DNA of 64,000 bases from Sphingobacterium phlebotomi. GTDB taxonomy: Bacteria; Bacteroidota; Bacteroidia; Sphingobacteriales; Sphingobacteriaceae. Location: NCBI RefSeq assembly GCF_008180195.1, contig NZ_VTAV01000021.1, positions 1-64,000 of the forward strand. Reading direction: 5' to 3'. The translations under genes were made by a program, and so were the position numbers. The notes beneath the pieces were generated by a model, which saw only the letters and a list, made by a program, of their open reading frames with translations, searched no databases and was not told where the DNA came from. The first letter of the stretch is position 1; the number at the start of each line of letters is the position of its first letter. Positions 18,078 through 26,920 of the stretch are shown one piece after another.

Positions 18078-18656
18078 ATGGCGACAAAAACAATTGGTAT
18101 AATCGTAGGATCTTTAAGAAAGGGTTCCTTCAGCAAAAAGATTGCAAAGTTTCTTATCGACAATGCACCAGCAGACTATACCTTAGAGCGTATAGAAATT
18201 GGCGACCTCGCTTTGTATAATCAAGATTATGACGAAGGTGAAAGTCCTTCGTCTTATGCTCCTTTTCGAGAGAAGATCAAATCGCTAGATGGGGTTATTT
18301 TCATTACACCGGAGTATAATCGCTCCGTACCCGGAGTATTAAAGAATGCAATAGATGTAGGTTCTCGACCTTATGGCCAGAATGCTTGGGAAGGAAAACC
18401 AACATTGGTAATCTCTTCGTCTATCAGTAACCTCAGTGGTTTTGGTGCAAACCACCATTTACGGCAATCGCTTGTTTTCCTTGATATGCCTACATTGCAA
18501 CAGCCAGAAGTTTACCTCGCCAATGTACAAAACTTATTCGACGACAACGACTATTTAACTAACGAGGATACCGCTAATTTTTTAAGAGAGGTATTGGATT
18601 CTTATGCAAAATTTGTCGAACAGTATTTCAAAAACTCTTTCATCCCACCCGAATAA
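18078..18656 (+). CDS. NAD(P)H-dependent FMN reductase (flavodoxin-like)
   Basis: A 192-residue flavodoxin-like reductase. The FMN phosphate loop is GSLRKGSFSKKIAKFL near the N-terminus. The flavin-side motif is FITPEYNRSVPGVLKNAID (about 77-95). It belongs to the YieF/ChrR/azoreductase-like group that reduces quinones or other acceptors. It lies 67 bp after the DUF4342 gene. Its last 55 bp overlap the convergent MBL-rhodanese gene, which is unusual because both reading frames look genuine there. Confidence 0.9.
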   Translation: MATKTIGIIVGSLRKGSFSKKIAKFLIDNAPADYTLERIEIGDLALYNQDYDEGESPSSYAPFREKIKSLDGVIFITPEYNRSVPGVLKNAIDVGSRPYGQNAWEGKPTLVISSSISNLSGFGANHHLRQSLVFLDMPTLQQPEVYLANVQNLFDDNDYLTNEDTANFLREVLDSYAKFVEQYFKNSFIPPE

Positions 18657-19993
18657 TTTTTGACCTTGTCAAATCCATTTCTCTTTAAAAGAGAATAAGC
18701 AATGGTGGAACGATCACCTGCCTGACAATGAATAATGACCTGTTTATCTTTGTCTATTTTATCAAGATTATCCTGCAATGTTCCCACAAAAACATGGTCT
18801 GCTCCTTTTACATGTCCTTCTTCGTATTCGATAGCACCGCGTACATCAACAATTTGCGCATCTTCATTATCGATATATGCCTTAAATTCATCTGTAGAAA
18901 TCACATCTGCTGTTTCTAGTTCCAAACCTAAATTATGTACATCTGAAATGTAACCGTATACATTATCCATACCTATACGCATCAGCTTACGTGTTAAATC
19001 TTCCATTTGGTTATCCTCAGCTACCAATATGAACTGTTCTTGATAACTCAGTAGCCAGCCACACCAAGTAGAAAAGGAATTATTGGCCTGAATATTTAAG
19101 CTTTCGGGTATAAACGCTTGAGCAAAATCGGCTTTCTTGCGGGTGTCTATAATCTTGAGCCCTTTCTTATAAGCAGAGAGGAATTGTTCTCTTGATAATT
19201 TTGGATGTTTCGGCACCTCTATCAGTAAGGGGCGGTCGACCTTGTTGAGATACTTCATCATTGCAAAATATATAGGCGGTTCGGGTTGATCTGCCAAAAA
19301 ATAATCGGCAAACCCCTGTTCATCCTTATCGTATTGAAACGCCCAATTTCGGATTTTTTCGTAGCCTACTGTAGAACTATGTACCGCTCCTAATGCTTTT
19401 CCACAAGCAGATCCCGCGCCATGTGCCGGCCATACTTGAACATACTCGGGTAGCGCTGCAATTTTTTTCAGCGACTGAAACATCTGCTTAACCCCTACTT
19501 CTTTCGTCCCCATCAACCCTGCAGCTTTTTCTAACAAATCAGGACGTCCAATATCTCCGACAAACACAAAATCACCTGTAAATACCATGACAGGCTTATC
19601 CGTAGCCGGATGGTCAATCAACAAAAAGCTGATACTTTCGGGGGTATGCCCGGGTGTGTGCATAACTTCCAAACTCAGGTTACCTACCTTAATGACATCT
19701 CCCCCCCGGAGTCCTTCATGTGGAAACTGATATTGCCAGTCCTCACCACCTTCATCGGAAAGATACATCTTAGACCCGGTAACAACCGCCAATTCCCGAG
19801 AACCACAAAGGAAATCGGCATGGATGTGCGTTTCGGCGATATGCGTGATACGAAGATTATTTTCTTTAGCAATGTGAAGATATACATCGATATCTCTTTG
19901 GGCGTCAATTACGATAGTTTCACCTGTAGCTTGACAGCCTATCACATAGCTACCTTGCGACAAACTTTTATCATAAACGTGTTGAAAAAACAT
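18602..19993 (-). CDS. Persulfide dioxygenase-like MBL-fold protein with rhodanese domains
   Basis: 463 residues from ATG 19993 (MFFQHVYDKS). The upstream extension to 20044 is not supported by the family. The metallo-beta-lactamase domain (1-240) has the ETHE1-type metal site THIHADF (55-61), then HTPGHTPES and TGDFVFVGDIGRPD, and WPAHGAGSACG. The first rhodanese module (about 260-350) lacks an active Cys. The second (about 360-450) has the active Cys in IHCQAGDRST. Family members oxidise glutathione persulfide to sulfite. It is divergent from the amide-ligase operon, whose GshB-like enzyme could concern the thiol carrier (speculative). Confidence 0.88.
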   Translation of the reverse strand: MFFQHVYDKSLSQGSYVIGCQATGETIVIDAQRDIDVYLHIAKENNLRITHIAETHIHADFLCGSRELAVVTGSKMYLSDEGGEDWQYQFPHEGLRGGDVIKVGNLSLEVMHTPGHTPESISFLLIDHPATDKPVMVFTGDFVFVGDIGRPDLLEKAAGLMGTKEVGVKQMFQSLKKIAALPEYVQVWPAHGAGSACGKALGAVHSSTVGYEKIRNWAFQYDKDEQGFADYFLADQPEPPIYFAMMKYLNKVDRPLLIEVPKHPKLSREQFLSAYKKGLKIIDTRKKADFAQAFIPESLNIQANNSFSTWCGWLLSYQEQFILVAEDNQMEDLTRKLMRIGMDNVYGYISDVHNLGLELETADVISTDEFKAYIDNEDAQIVDVRGAIEYEEGHVKGADHVFVGTLQDNLDKIDKDKQVIIHCQAGDRSTIAYSLLKRNGFDKVKNYSGGMKEFLKYCSTNFA

Positions 19994-20150
19994 AATCCTT
20001 ATTTTAAGTATTTCTATATTAACTTTTTCTGTTGTCTTGTACAAAGTTCCTATTTAATTTTTATTGTTTTGTTACTTTAGTTACACAAGTTTAGATTTCT
20101 ATAAAGTCGGTTTCTCCTTCTTCGTTTCATAAAACTATTTGTCGACTAAC

Positions 20151-20963
20151 ATGTTATTATTAACAAAAGAGAAAATAGATATGGCATCATTATTTCGATA
20201 CAGTGTACACTTTGCTGACAGTCCTTTCTGGGCTTTTGCTATCCACGACGGACATCAGGTAGATCCGACTGCCGAGCAGTTTATCCTGTTAGATGAAACC
20301 CAACGGTTAAGAGAAGAAGATCCTTATACTGCCTCTATGGTAGAATTGCCGGTCAATCAACTTTTTGTAGCGACTTCCCGCTTTCAATTGGATGTTAATC
20401 GTAAAGTAGAAGATTCTGTATACTTACGTCCAGACCAAGCCTGGGGACTGGAGGTTTGGAGAGATACATTGCCATCCACTATTTTACAACAGCTCTATGA
20501 CGAGCACCAGAAGTTCTATCAACAGATAGATAGCTACATACAACATACCATTGATAAGCACGGTTTTTTCGTTGCTTTTGATGTTCATTCCTACAATGCT
20601 CAACGAATCAGTGAAGAACAGCCAGTAGATAAGCAAGCCAATCCACAGATAAACCTCGGGACACATTATAATAATGAGAAATGGAGATCTGTCATTAATG
20701 GTTTTATAAATAGCGTACAAGAACAACAACTTTTAGGAAAAGCTATTGATATTCGCGAGAACGTAAAATTTAAAGGTGGATATCTGGCACAGCACATTCT
20801 CCAAAAATTTCGTGACCGAGGTTGTGTCCTATCGATCGAATTCCGAAAAGATTTTATGAACGAATGGACCGGTCTCCCCTATCAACCTGTTATTCTTGAA
20901 TACAAACAACTGTTACTTCACACATTAAAAGATTTGCAAAAGTTAGACATATATGGAGTTTAA
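20151..20963 (+). CDS. N-formylglutamate amidohydrolase-family protein
   Basis: About 270 residues. I take ATG 20151; the in-frame TTG at 20139 is weaker, and MASLFRYSV at 20181 is also possible. Family features include FAIHDGHQV near the N-terminus and LPVNQLFVATSRFQLDVNR. A zinc-type FVAFDVHSYNAQR motif lies in the middle, and ENVKFKGGYLAQHI with CVLSIEFRKDFMNEW toward the end. The fold is carboxypeptidase-like and hydrolyses amide bonds on glutamate derivatives. It overlaps the DUF1704 gene by 11 bp and opens the three-gene operon. There is no histidine-degradation context, so a role other than hut is likely. Confidence 0.8.
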   Translation: MLLLTKEKIDMASLFRYSVHFADSPFWAFAIHDGHQVDPTAEQFILLDETQRLREEDPYTASMVELPVNQLFVATSRFQLDVNRKVEDSVYLRPDQAWGLEVWRDTLPSTILQQLYDEHQKFYQQIDSYIQHTIDKHGFFVAFDVHSYNAQRISEEQPVDKQANPQINLGTHYNNEKWRSVINGFINSVQEQQLLGKAIDIRENVKFKGGYLAQHILQKFRDRGCVLSIEFRKDFMNEWTGLPYQPVILEYKQLLLHTLKDLQKLDIYGV

Positions 20964-22800
20964 AGATAAGATATTGCCCCAACTATTACGGGCAATTAAA
21001 AACCGAACGCCCATACACAAACAAATACCCAATAAAGGAAAAATTGTTTTTAACAAAATAGTTCCTTATCTATTTATATATCGCGTTCCAGATTCGGGTA
21101 AAGATCGCATGCTGTCAGAACTAACAAAATCGGAGTTAGCTAGCGTGATCCTTTTGCCCAATGGCGACGATGATCAGGTAAGCCAGTGGATTCCGAAGTT
21201 GGCAAGCGCGCTGGCGGATGAGTTTGGCACCTGCTTGCTTATTGAGGTCTGGAACGCCCCAGAGGATCAAAATACGGATATTGCAGTTCATCTGTCACAA
21301 AAAAATGCATTGGTATTAGCTGAATATCTAAAGAAAAATATTGAAACCGAGGCCCCTGAGCTCCTCGTAGAACTTAAAAAAGAAACAAAGTTACCGCGGC
21401 CGCCTCGGCTACCACTTCTGGTGAATACGGCTGATACAAAAAGTAACATAGTCCTCTCTCTCGGTATATCGGTTCGTAAGATATATGAAGATAGCGATGG
21501 CGTACATTTACCATTATTAGCTCGCGTTTTTCGAGAATCATTAGCTAAAGGTCTATCCAGACTATTCTTTGAATTTGTGCGGCTGTATACTACAGCCAAA
21601 GCGACAGAATTTAAAATGAAAGGCCAAGAGAAGCTCTATGCCGAAATATATGATGTCGATCGAGCACTTGCAAAGGAAAGCCAAAAGTTTGATTTCCTGT
21701 TGCTGGTGACGCCGACCAATTCGCACGATGCATGGCTACAATTCAAAAAGGATAAATACCGAAAAGCACCCGTTTTTCATTATCGCCCCATACCAATTGA
21801 CCCCGATATCGTGAAGCGAAACTTGTATAACCTACGTATTGAAGATATCTATGACCCAACAATAGCTTATCTTTTTAGAGATAAACGACGCGAGCTAGAT
21901 GATATGATGACCATGCTAGCTTCGCGAGGTACATCGGATTTCAAATATGGAAGCCTGATGGTTTTTGGCAATGTAGATGAACAATTATATGAATTGGCTA
22001 AAGCTGTTCTCACGGCTATTGATAGTATTTCACAAACGGTTAAACAAAAGGCAGACGAAGAATATCTAGATGCCAAGGCATTTGCGCAGCTGGCAGAAGA
22101 GGAAATATCTTTTCTTCAACAACAATCCCCTACCTTCAAAACCAGTGTACGTGTACGTGATGATATTGCCGGTGTTATGGTGAACCATGGGGTTCTGAAT
22201 ATCAGTAAACAATACAAAATAAGTAAACGCAGAGCACTTGCGCTTATTCAGCATGAAGTTGGCACCCATATCATTACGTACTTCAATGGAAAAGAACAAC
22301 CTTTTAGTTTCTTCCGCCTGGGCGTTCCAGGATATGAGCAGCTACAAGAAGGACTTGCTGTTCTTGCTGAATATTTGGTGGGCGGACTTACTAATGAACG
22401 GTTACGTATATTAGCTGGACGTGTTATCGCTGTACAGCATATGCTACTCGGGCATTCATTTGTAGAAACGTTTGATATGCTGCACGAAGAATACGGTTTT
22501 AGTATGAATACATCTTTTACCATGACCATGCGTGTATACCGTTCCGGCGGTCTCACTAAAGACACTGCTTATTTACAGGGATTTAAAGAACTTATTCAAT
22601 ATATACAAGACGGCAAGGATTTAAATCTATTGACAATTGGCAAGATCCGAGAGGATTATCTGCCGATTGTACATGATTTGATCCAACGGGGTGTGTTGCG
22701 GCCTCCACGCATTAAGCCACGTTACTTACACGAGCCTTATACGGAAAAATTAAAAGATTTAAATCAGTTTGCCAGTATTTTTAAAATGATTAATTACTAA
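20953..22800 (+). CDS. DUF1704 / QEGLA-motif zinc metallopeptidase
   Basis: A 615-residue protein with a zincin active site. HEVGTH occupies residues 434-439 and the family motif LQEGLAVLAEYL follows at 464-475, with Glu466 the likely third zinc ligand. DUF1704 includes the eukaryotic MATCAP/KIAA0895 carboxypeptidases that remove C-terminal Tyr from tubulin. Bacterial members are named flavohemoglobin expression-modulating QEGLA proteins, and their substrate is unknown. The N-terminal 300 residues are mixed alpha/beta. The gene is nested in the operon, overlapping the amidohydrolase by 11 bp and 15 bp ahead of the ATP-grasp ligase. Confidence 0.9.
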   Translation: MEFKDKILPQLLRAIKNRTPIHKQIPNKGKIVFNKIVPYLFIYRVPDSGKDRMLSELTKSELASVILLPNGDDDQVSQWIPKLASALADEFGTCLLIEVWNAPEDQNTDIAVHLSQKNALVLAEYLKKNIETEAPELLVELKKETKLPRPPRLPLLVNTADTKSNIVLSLGISVRKIYEDSDGVHLPLLARVFRESLAKGLSRLFFEFVRLYTTAKATEFKMKGQEKLYAEIYDVDRALAKESQKFDFLLLVTPTNSHDAWLQFKKDKYRKAPVFHYRPIPIDPDIVKRNLYNLRIEDIYDPTIAYLFRDKRRELDDMMTMLASRGTSDFKYGSLMVFGNVDEQLYELAKAVLTAIDSISQTVKQKADEEYLDAKAFAQLAEEEISFLQQQSPTFKTSVRVRDDIAGVMVNHGVLNISKQYKISKRRALALIQHEVGTHIITYFNGKEQPFSFFRLGVPGYEQLQEGLAVLAEYLVGGLTNERLRILAGRVIAVQHMLLGHSFVETFDMLHEEYGFSMNTSFTMTMRVYRSGGLTKDTAYLQGFKELIQYIQDGKDLNLLTIGKIREDYLPIVHDLIQRGVLRPPRIKPRYLHEPYTEKLKDLNQFASIFKMINY

Positions 22801-22815
22801 TAATAAAGAAAATAT

Positions 22816-23826
22816 ATGAACATAGCATTCGTAATCAACCAAACGCACAAAGAGGAAACAATATTTACGACCACTTTACTTGCTTTTAAAGCACATAAGC
22901 GTGGACATACCGTACTTTATATCGGTTTGGCAGACTTCAGTTACCATAACGAAAATAGTGTCGGAGCATACTCCCGTGTATTAAAACCAACGGAAGAAGT
23001 AAAAGACGCAGAGAAATTACTTGAGATGCTCCGTGATAGGGAGAAAGAGTACTTCGATGCACATGATATGGATGTACTATGGCTTCGTTATGATCCGGTT
23101 GTCGATATGATTAATCGCCCATGGGCATCTCCAACAACACTCCAATTTGCACAGCTTATCAAACGGAGAGGTACATGGGTTATTAACGATCCCGATAAAT
23201 TAGTGGAAGCGACAAACAAATTCTATTTGGAGTATTTTCCAAAAGAAATTCGTCCGAAAACCATTATTACCCGATCCTATGAAGATGTGGTTAATTTTCT
23301 AGACCAACAGAACAATAAGATCATCCTTAAACCATTAACTGGATCTGGAGGTAAAAATGTATTTCTGGTAAAAGAAGATGAACGACACAACTTAAAGCAA
23401 ACAGTAGAAGTTATTACGCGCGACGGCTATTTACTTGCGCAAGAGTATTTGCCTGAAGCCGCCAACGGCGACATTCGCTTTTTTCTATTGAATGGTGACC
23501 CAATACAAATCGATGAGAAATATGCTGCGGTCAACCGTGTACAACAAAAAGGCGATATCCGGAGTAATATACATCAAGGCGGAAGTGCCCAACAGGCAGA
23601 TATTGATGATACTATTTTAGCTACTGTTTCTCAAGTCACCGAGAAACTTAAAGAAGATGGCATGTATTTCGTAGGGCTGGATATAGTAGGCGATAAAATA
23701 ATGGAAATAAACGTATTTAGTCCAGGTGCACTCAACCTGGCTTCTAAACTTAACGACGTAGACTTTGTTGATTTTGTTTTAGATGATGTCGAGAAACAGG
23801 TCGAGAAACGGAAAAATTCTAAATAG
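22816..23826 (+). CDS. ATP-grasp ligase, glutathione-synthetase-like
   Basis: A 336-residue protein aligned by eye with E. coli GshB along its length: WLRYDPVVDM, TWVINDPDKLVEATNKF, IILKPLTGSGGKNVF, AQEYLPEAANGDIRFFLL, DIRSNIHQGGSA and FVGLDIVGDKIMEINVFSP. The ATP-grasp magnesium and phosphate residues (Glu and Asn of EINV) are kept. The loop after EIN reads VFSPGALNLA, where GshB has TSPTCIREI, so the acceptor is probably not gamma-Glu-Cys. It is predicted to form an amide bond with ATP. It is the last gene of the operon and is followed by a terminator. Confidence 0.88.
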   Translation: MNIAFVINQTHKEETIFTTTLLAFKAHKRGHTVLYIGLADFSYHNENSVGAYSRVLKPTEEVKDAEKLLEMLRDREKEYFDAHDMDVLWLRYDPVVDMINRPWASPTTLQFAQLIKRRGTWVINDPDKLVEATNKFYLEYFPKEIRPKTIITRSYEDVVNFLDQQNNKIILKPLTGSGGKNVFLVKEDERHNLKQTVEVITRDGYLLAQEYLPEAANGDIRFFLLNGDPIQIDEKYAAVNRVQQKGDIRSNIHQGGSAQQADIDDTILATVSQVTEKLKEDGMYFVGLDIVGDKIMEINVFSPGALNLASKLNDVDFVDFVLDDVEKQVEKRKNSK

Positions 23827-23858
23827 AATAATTACGTCGAACTGCCATCGTACCCTTT

Positions 23859-23894
23859 AAAAAAAGCCCTTCAATATTTTGAAAGGCTTTTTTT
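23859..23894. terminator. Bidirectional terminator
   Basis: A stem of about 16 bp (23859-23876 with 23879-23894, one mismatch) contains the core AGCCCTTCAA / TTGAAAGGCT. It has A/T tracts on both sides, so it can end the ATP-grasp operon on the plus strand and the GT20 fusion gene on the minus strand. Confidence 0.85.
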
Positions 23895-23900
23895 TACGTA

Positions 23901-26144
23901 TTATTTCACGCTCTTCTCCAGTTCTTTCACAAAGTCTTTTCCCCAATAATGGATATCATAATACTTCACTTGATCATACAATCTCTTGATACGGGAAGCT
24001 CGCTCCTCTTCTGGCATTAGGAGCGTTTTTAATAAGCTGTCTTTCATACTTTTCATATCATATGGGTTTGTTAGAACAGTATAAGGAAGTTCAACAGATG
24101 CGCCCGCAAACTCCGACAAGACCAAGGCACCCGCCCCCTTAATAGCTCCCTGCACCGCAACGTATTCTTTCGCTACGAGATTCAACCCATCCCTTAAAGG
24201 TGTAATCCAGGCGATGTCACTGATGGCGTAGAGCTTCACGACGTCTTCAAACGGTAATGATCTATAAAAATATTGAATAGGCGTCCAGTCCATTGTAGCA
24301 AAACGGCCGTTGACCTCCCCTACGGCACGATTAACCTCATCACGTATATCATCATATATTTTCATACCCTGTGAAGGCGGTGTACAAATGTTGATCAATT
24401 CTACTTTTCCAAAATATTCCGGATTTTCATCGAGAAACTCGCCAAATGCATGAATTTTTTCCAACGGTCCTTTAACATAGTCAAGACGTTCCACAGAAAG
24501 AATGGTAGTCATCTTATTGGCAGTTTTCCTTTCAAGCGTAGCGGAAATTTCCTTTTTAATATCCGCTTGTTTCAAGATAGATCGTATCTTTTCCATATTC
24601 ACTCCAACCGGTTGTGCACCTAACCGTACCCGACGACCATCTATCTCAATAACTTTAGTCATTTGGCTTACACCTAATGCGCAGCTATAGGTCAGAAATT
24701 GTTTTGCTGTGTTGATCCGTTTTACGACCTTAAAAGGTGTGTGCGACCGCAGTACGTCGATAAAATTCTCTACGTATCGTGGGATGTGGAAACTAATGAA
24801 ATCACATAGCAATAAGCTTCCTATCAGCTCTCGGCGCCAAGGAATGATATTGAAAATATCGGCTGCTGGAAACGACGTATGATGGAAAAAACCGATCTTC
24901 AAGTCTGGACGTAGCGGTTTCAAGTAAGCCGGAACCATCCAAAGGTTATATTCGTGAATCCAGACCAATGCATCTTGATCAGCTTCCTTCGCAATACGCT
25001 CCGCAAAAATTCGATTGATTTTTAGATAATGCTCCCAATCGTCATGATTGAATTTCGCTTTATCTACAAAAGAGAAAATCGTCGGCCAAAAAGCTTCCTT
25101 CGAAAAAACCCGATAAAACTGATCAATATCCTCTTTCGAAAGACCGATAGTAGCTGCCACCAAGTTTGGATACTTTTCTTCATCAATCAACTGATTGGGG
25201 ACATCTGGCGCATCCTTTTGTTTCACTTCCTCTCCGACCCAAACACCGGAGCGTTCTTTTTCAAATAACCCAAGTAACGAAGGGATAATACCATTGGGGC
25301 TTTTCGGAGCTACCCTCACCGTTTTCCCATCGACAAGCTCCTGTTCGAAAGGCAGCCGATGGTAAACAACAACCAACTGATTAGAACCTTTGTTAGGTTT
25401 CGACGATTTATATTGATCTACCGAATCAGCATATTTACGAAAGGGTTTAAAGTGTGCCATTGACTCGATAATACCACCTGCCCCAGGTTCGATAGCTTGG
25501 TAAACATTTTTATACTTAGCCGTATGTTCAAGCAATGCCGATTCCGCCTCCCCTACAACAACTCCCTTATACTCAGTATAATACAAGGAGAGGTCATTCA
25601 GCGTATCGCCTGCTACCAATACATTCTCTTCATTAATATCCAGATGCTCAACCAACGCTTTTAAGGTACTCCCTTTGTTCACATCTTTGGGTAAAATATC
25701 CAAATACTTGTTAACCGAGGTGATGACGTCACAATCGAAACTCTCTGCTATCCCATAGATGTGTGATAAATCCGTATCCGTATCATAGTAGAAAGAGCAG
25801 CGTCGTTGCTGCGGGACTTCCTGATAGACAACATCCGTTTTTTCCAAAACGCTCGAACGTATTGCATAAGGAGAAGGCCATCTGCTTTCGATATTACCTT
25901 GTATAGGTTCAATGGTTTCCAATGTTAATCCATCGACCACCGTCGCTCCAACGTCTGCAATAATATAGTTAGGTTTTGGAATGAGTGGATCATTAAGCAA
26001 AGGGATAACAGATTCCAAACCGCGTCCCGTAACAAACACCAACTGTATATCAGAAAATTGTTTAATTAATCGATACAGACGCAGCCTACTTTTCATACTC
26101 CCACCTAAAAATGTTCCATCCAAATCTGTTGCTAATAGCATCAT
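23901..26144 (-). CDS. Bifunctional HAD phosphatase-GT20 synthase, glucosylglycerol-phosphate synthase-like
   Basis: A 747-residue fusion. Residues 1-235 are a HAD-IIB phosphatase (LLATDLDGTFLGG with the nucleophile Asp, VTGRG, GDTLNDLSLY). Residues 265-745 are a GT20 synthase (WIHEYNLWMVPAYLK, SVERLDYVKGPLEK, ISDIAWITPLRDGLNLVAKE). The site that in OtsA reads FLHIPFP is FHHTSFPAADIFNIIPWR here, followed by CDFISFHIPRYVENF, which I associate with glucosylglycerol-phosphate synthases. A phosphatase-first fusion is also known for GgpPS. The product is probably a glucosylglycerol-type compatible solute, with trehalose the alternative. Start is ATG at 26144 or the next codon. Confidence 0.75.
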   Translation of the reverse strand: MMLLATDLDGTFLGGSMKSRLRLYRLIKQFSDIQLVFVTGRGLESVIPLLNDPLIPKPNYIIADVGATVVDGLTLETIEPIQGNIESRWPSPYAIRSSVLEKTDVVYQEVPQQRRCSFYYDTDTDLSHIYGIAESFDCDVITSVNKYLDILPKDVNKGSTLKALVEHLDINEENVLVAGDTLNDLSLYYTEYKGVVVGEAESALLEHTAKYKNVYQAIEPGAGGIIESMAHFKPFRKYADSVDQYKSSKPNKGSNQLVVVYHRLPFEQELVDGKTVRVAPKSPNGIIPSLLGLFEKERSGVWVGEEVKQKDAPDVPNQLIDEEKYPNLVAATIGLSKEDIDQFYRVFSKEAFWPTIFSFVDKAKFNHDDWEHYLKINRIFAERIAKEADQDALVWIHEYNLWMVPAYLKPLRPDLKIGFFHHTSFPAADIFNIIPWRRELIGSLLLCDFISFHIPRYVENFIDVLRSHTPFKVVKRINTAKQFLTYSCALGVSQMTKVIEIDGRRVRLGAQPVGVNMEKIRSILKQADIKKEISATLERKTANKMTTILSVERLDYVKGPLEKIHAFGEFLDENPEYFGKVELINICTPPSQGMKIYDDIRDEVNRAVGEVNGRFATMDWTPIQYFYRSLPFEDVVKLYAISDIAWITPLRDGLNLVAKEYVAVQGAIKGAGALVLSEFAGASVELPYTVLTNPYDMKSMKDSLLKTLLMPEEERASRIKRLYDQVKYYDIHYWGKDFVKELEKSVK

Positions 26145-26416
26145 ATCATGTTCCTTTTAATCGTTTAAATTTTAATTTGATTGGCATATATAAAGAATTC
26201 GCTAAACCGAATACGATTGGGCATATTAAAATTAAACCCCTCTTGCCATTTGAAAAGCCTAAATATAACAAAAATTAAACTATAAAGCAAATACAATAGT
26301 AAATTAGCTGCTATATAAAGCTTTGATCCGCTTGCATAACAAATTTATTTACGGGCTGCGAATAAATTAAAAATAATAAGTTGTATATTTAACACAACAA
26401 CCTATTGACGTTTTTT

Positions 26417-26809
26417 ATGTTTACTAAACTAATCGCTGTAGACGATCAAAAAATTGGCACCGTACATTTCCATGCATTTGTTATCAAAATCGAGAAAGAA
26501 GAGGTGGGTTTCGCTATTTTTATGGATGATTTACCCGTACCGCTACTCTATTTTTATCGAGATAGCATAAACAGCATAACGTTTAAAATTGATAATGATC
26601 AATTTTTAGGTATTGTCAAAAACAGTAAATTCACAAGCGAGGTACGAAAAGAGCTTTACAAAGAATTTGAGTTTTTTCTTCGCACAATGGAAGAGCGTGC
26701 AACGGCTTACTTATTTAAAAATGCTACAGTAAAATATATTACAAATTCCCGTGATATCATCCGATATAAAAACTATTATATTTCTGCTAATACGAAGATG
26801 TTTGAATAG
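26417..26809 (+). CDS. Hypothetical protein, 130 aa
   Basis: I do not recognise this family. I chose ATG 26417 (MFTKLIAVDDQ) over an in-frame TTG at 26405. The protein is alternately beta-rich (FHAFVIKI, GFAIFMDDLPV) and helical, with an acidic/basic surface, no signal peptide and no membrane segment. It stands alone, with 272 bp of A+T-rich sequence upstream and a terminator downstream shared with the convergent OmpA gene. Confidence 0.7.
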   Translation: MFTKLIAVDDQKIGTVHFHAFVIKIEKEEVGFAIFMDDLPVPLLYFYRDSINSITFKIDNDQFLGIVKNSKFTSEVRKELYKEFEFFLRTMEERATAYLFKNATVKYITNSRDIIRYKNYYISANTKMFE

Positions 26810-26836
26810 GAATAAAGATCAGTAAATGCATACAAT

Positions 26837-26896
26837 AAAAAACTGTTATTTGCCCATCGTCTTTTACTTTCAGAGTCTGTCAAATAACAGTTTTTT
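26837..26896. terminator. Bidirectional terminator, long-loop
   Basis: A perfect 16-bp stem (26837-26852 with 26881-26896; AAAAAACTGTTATTTG and its complement) closes a 28-nt loop. It lies between the convergent hypothetical gene and the OmpA gene and supplies U-tracts on both strands. Confidence 0.75.
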
Positions 26897-26920
26897 TTAT
26901 AAATATTATCCCAAAAATAG

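Noticed and set aside
23901..26144. Classical trehalose-6-phosphate synthase/phosphatase
   Set aside because: The phosphatase is N-terminal and the acceptor-site motif is FHHTSFP rather than the OtsA form, so I prefer a glucosylglycerol-type assignment while keeping trehalose as the alternative.
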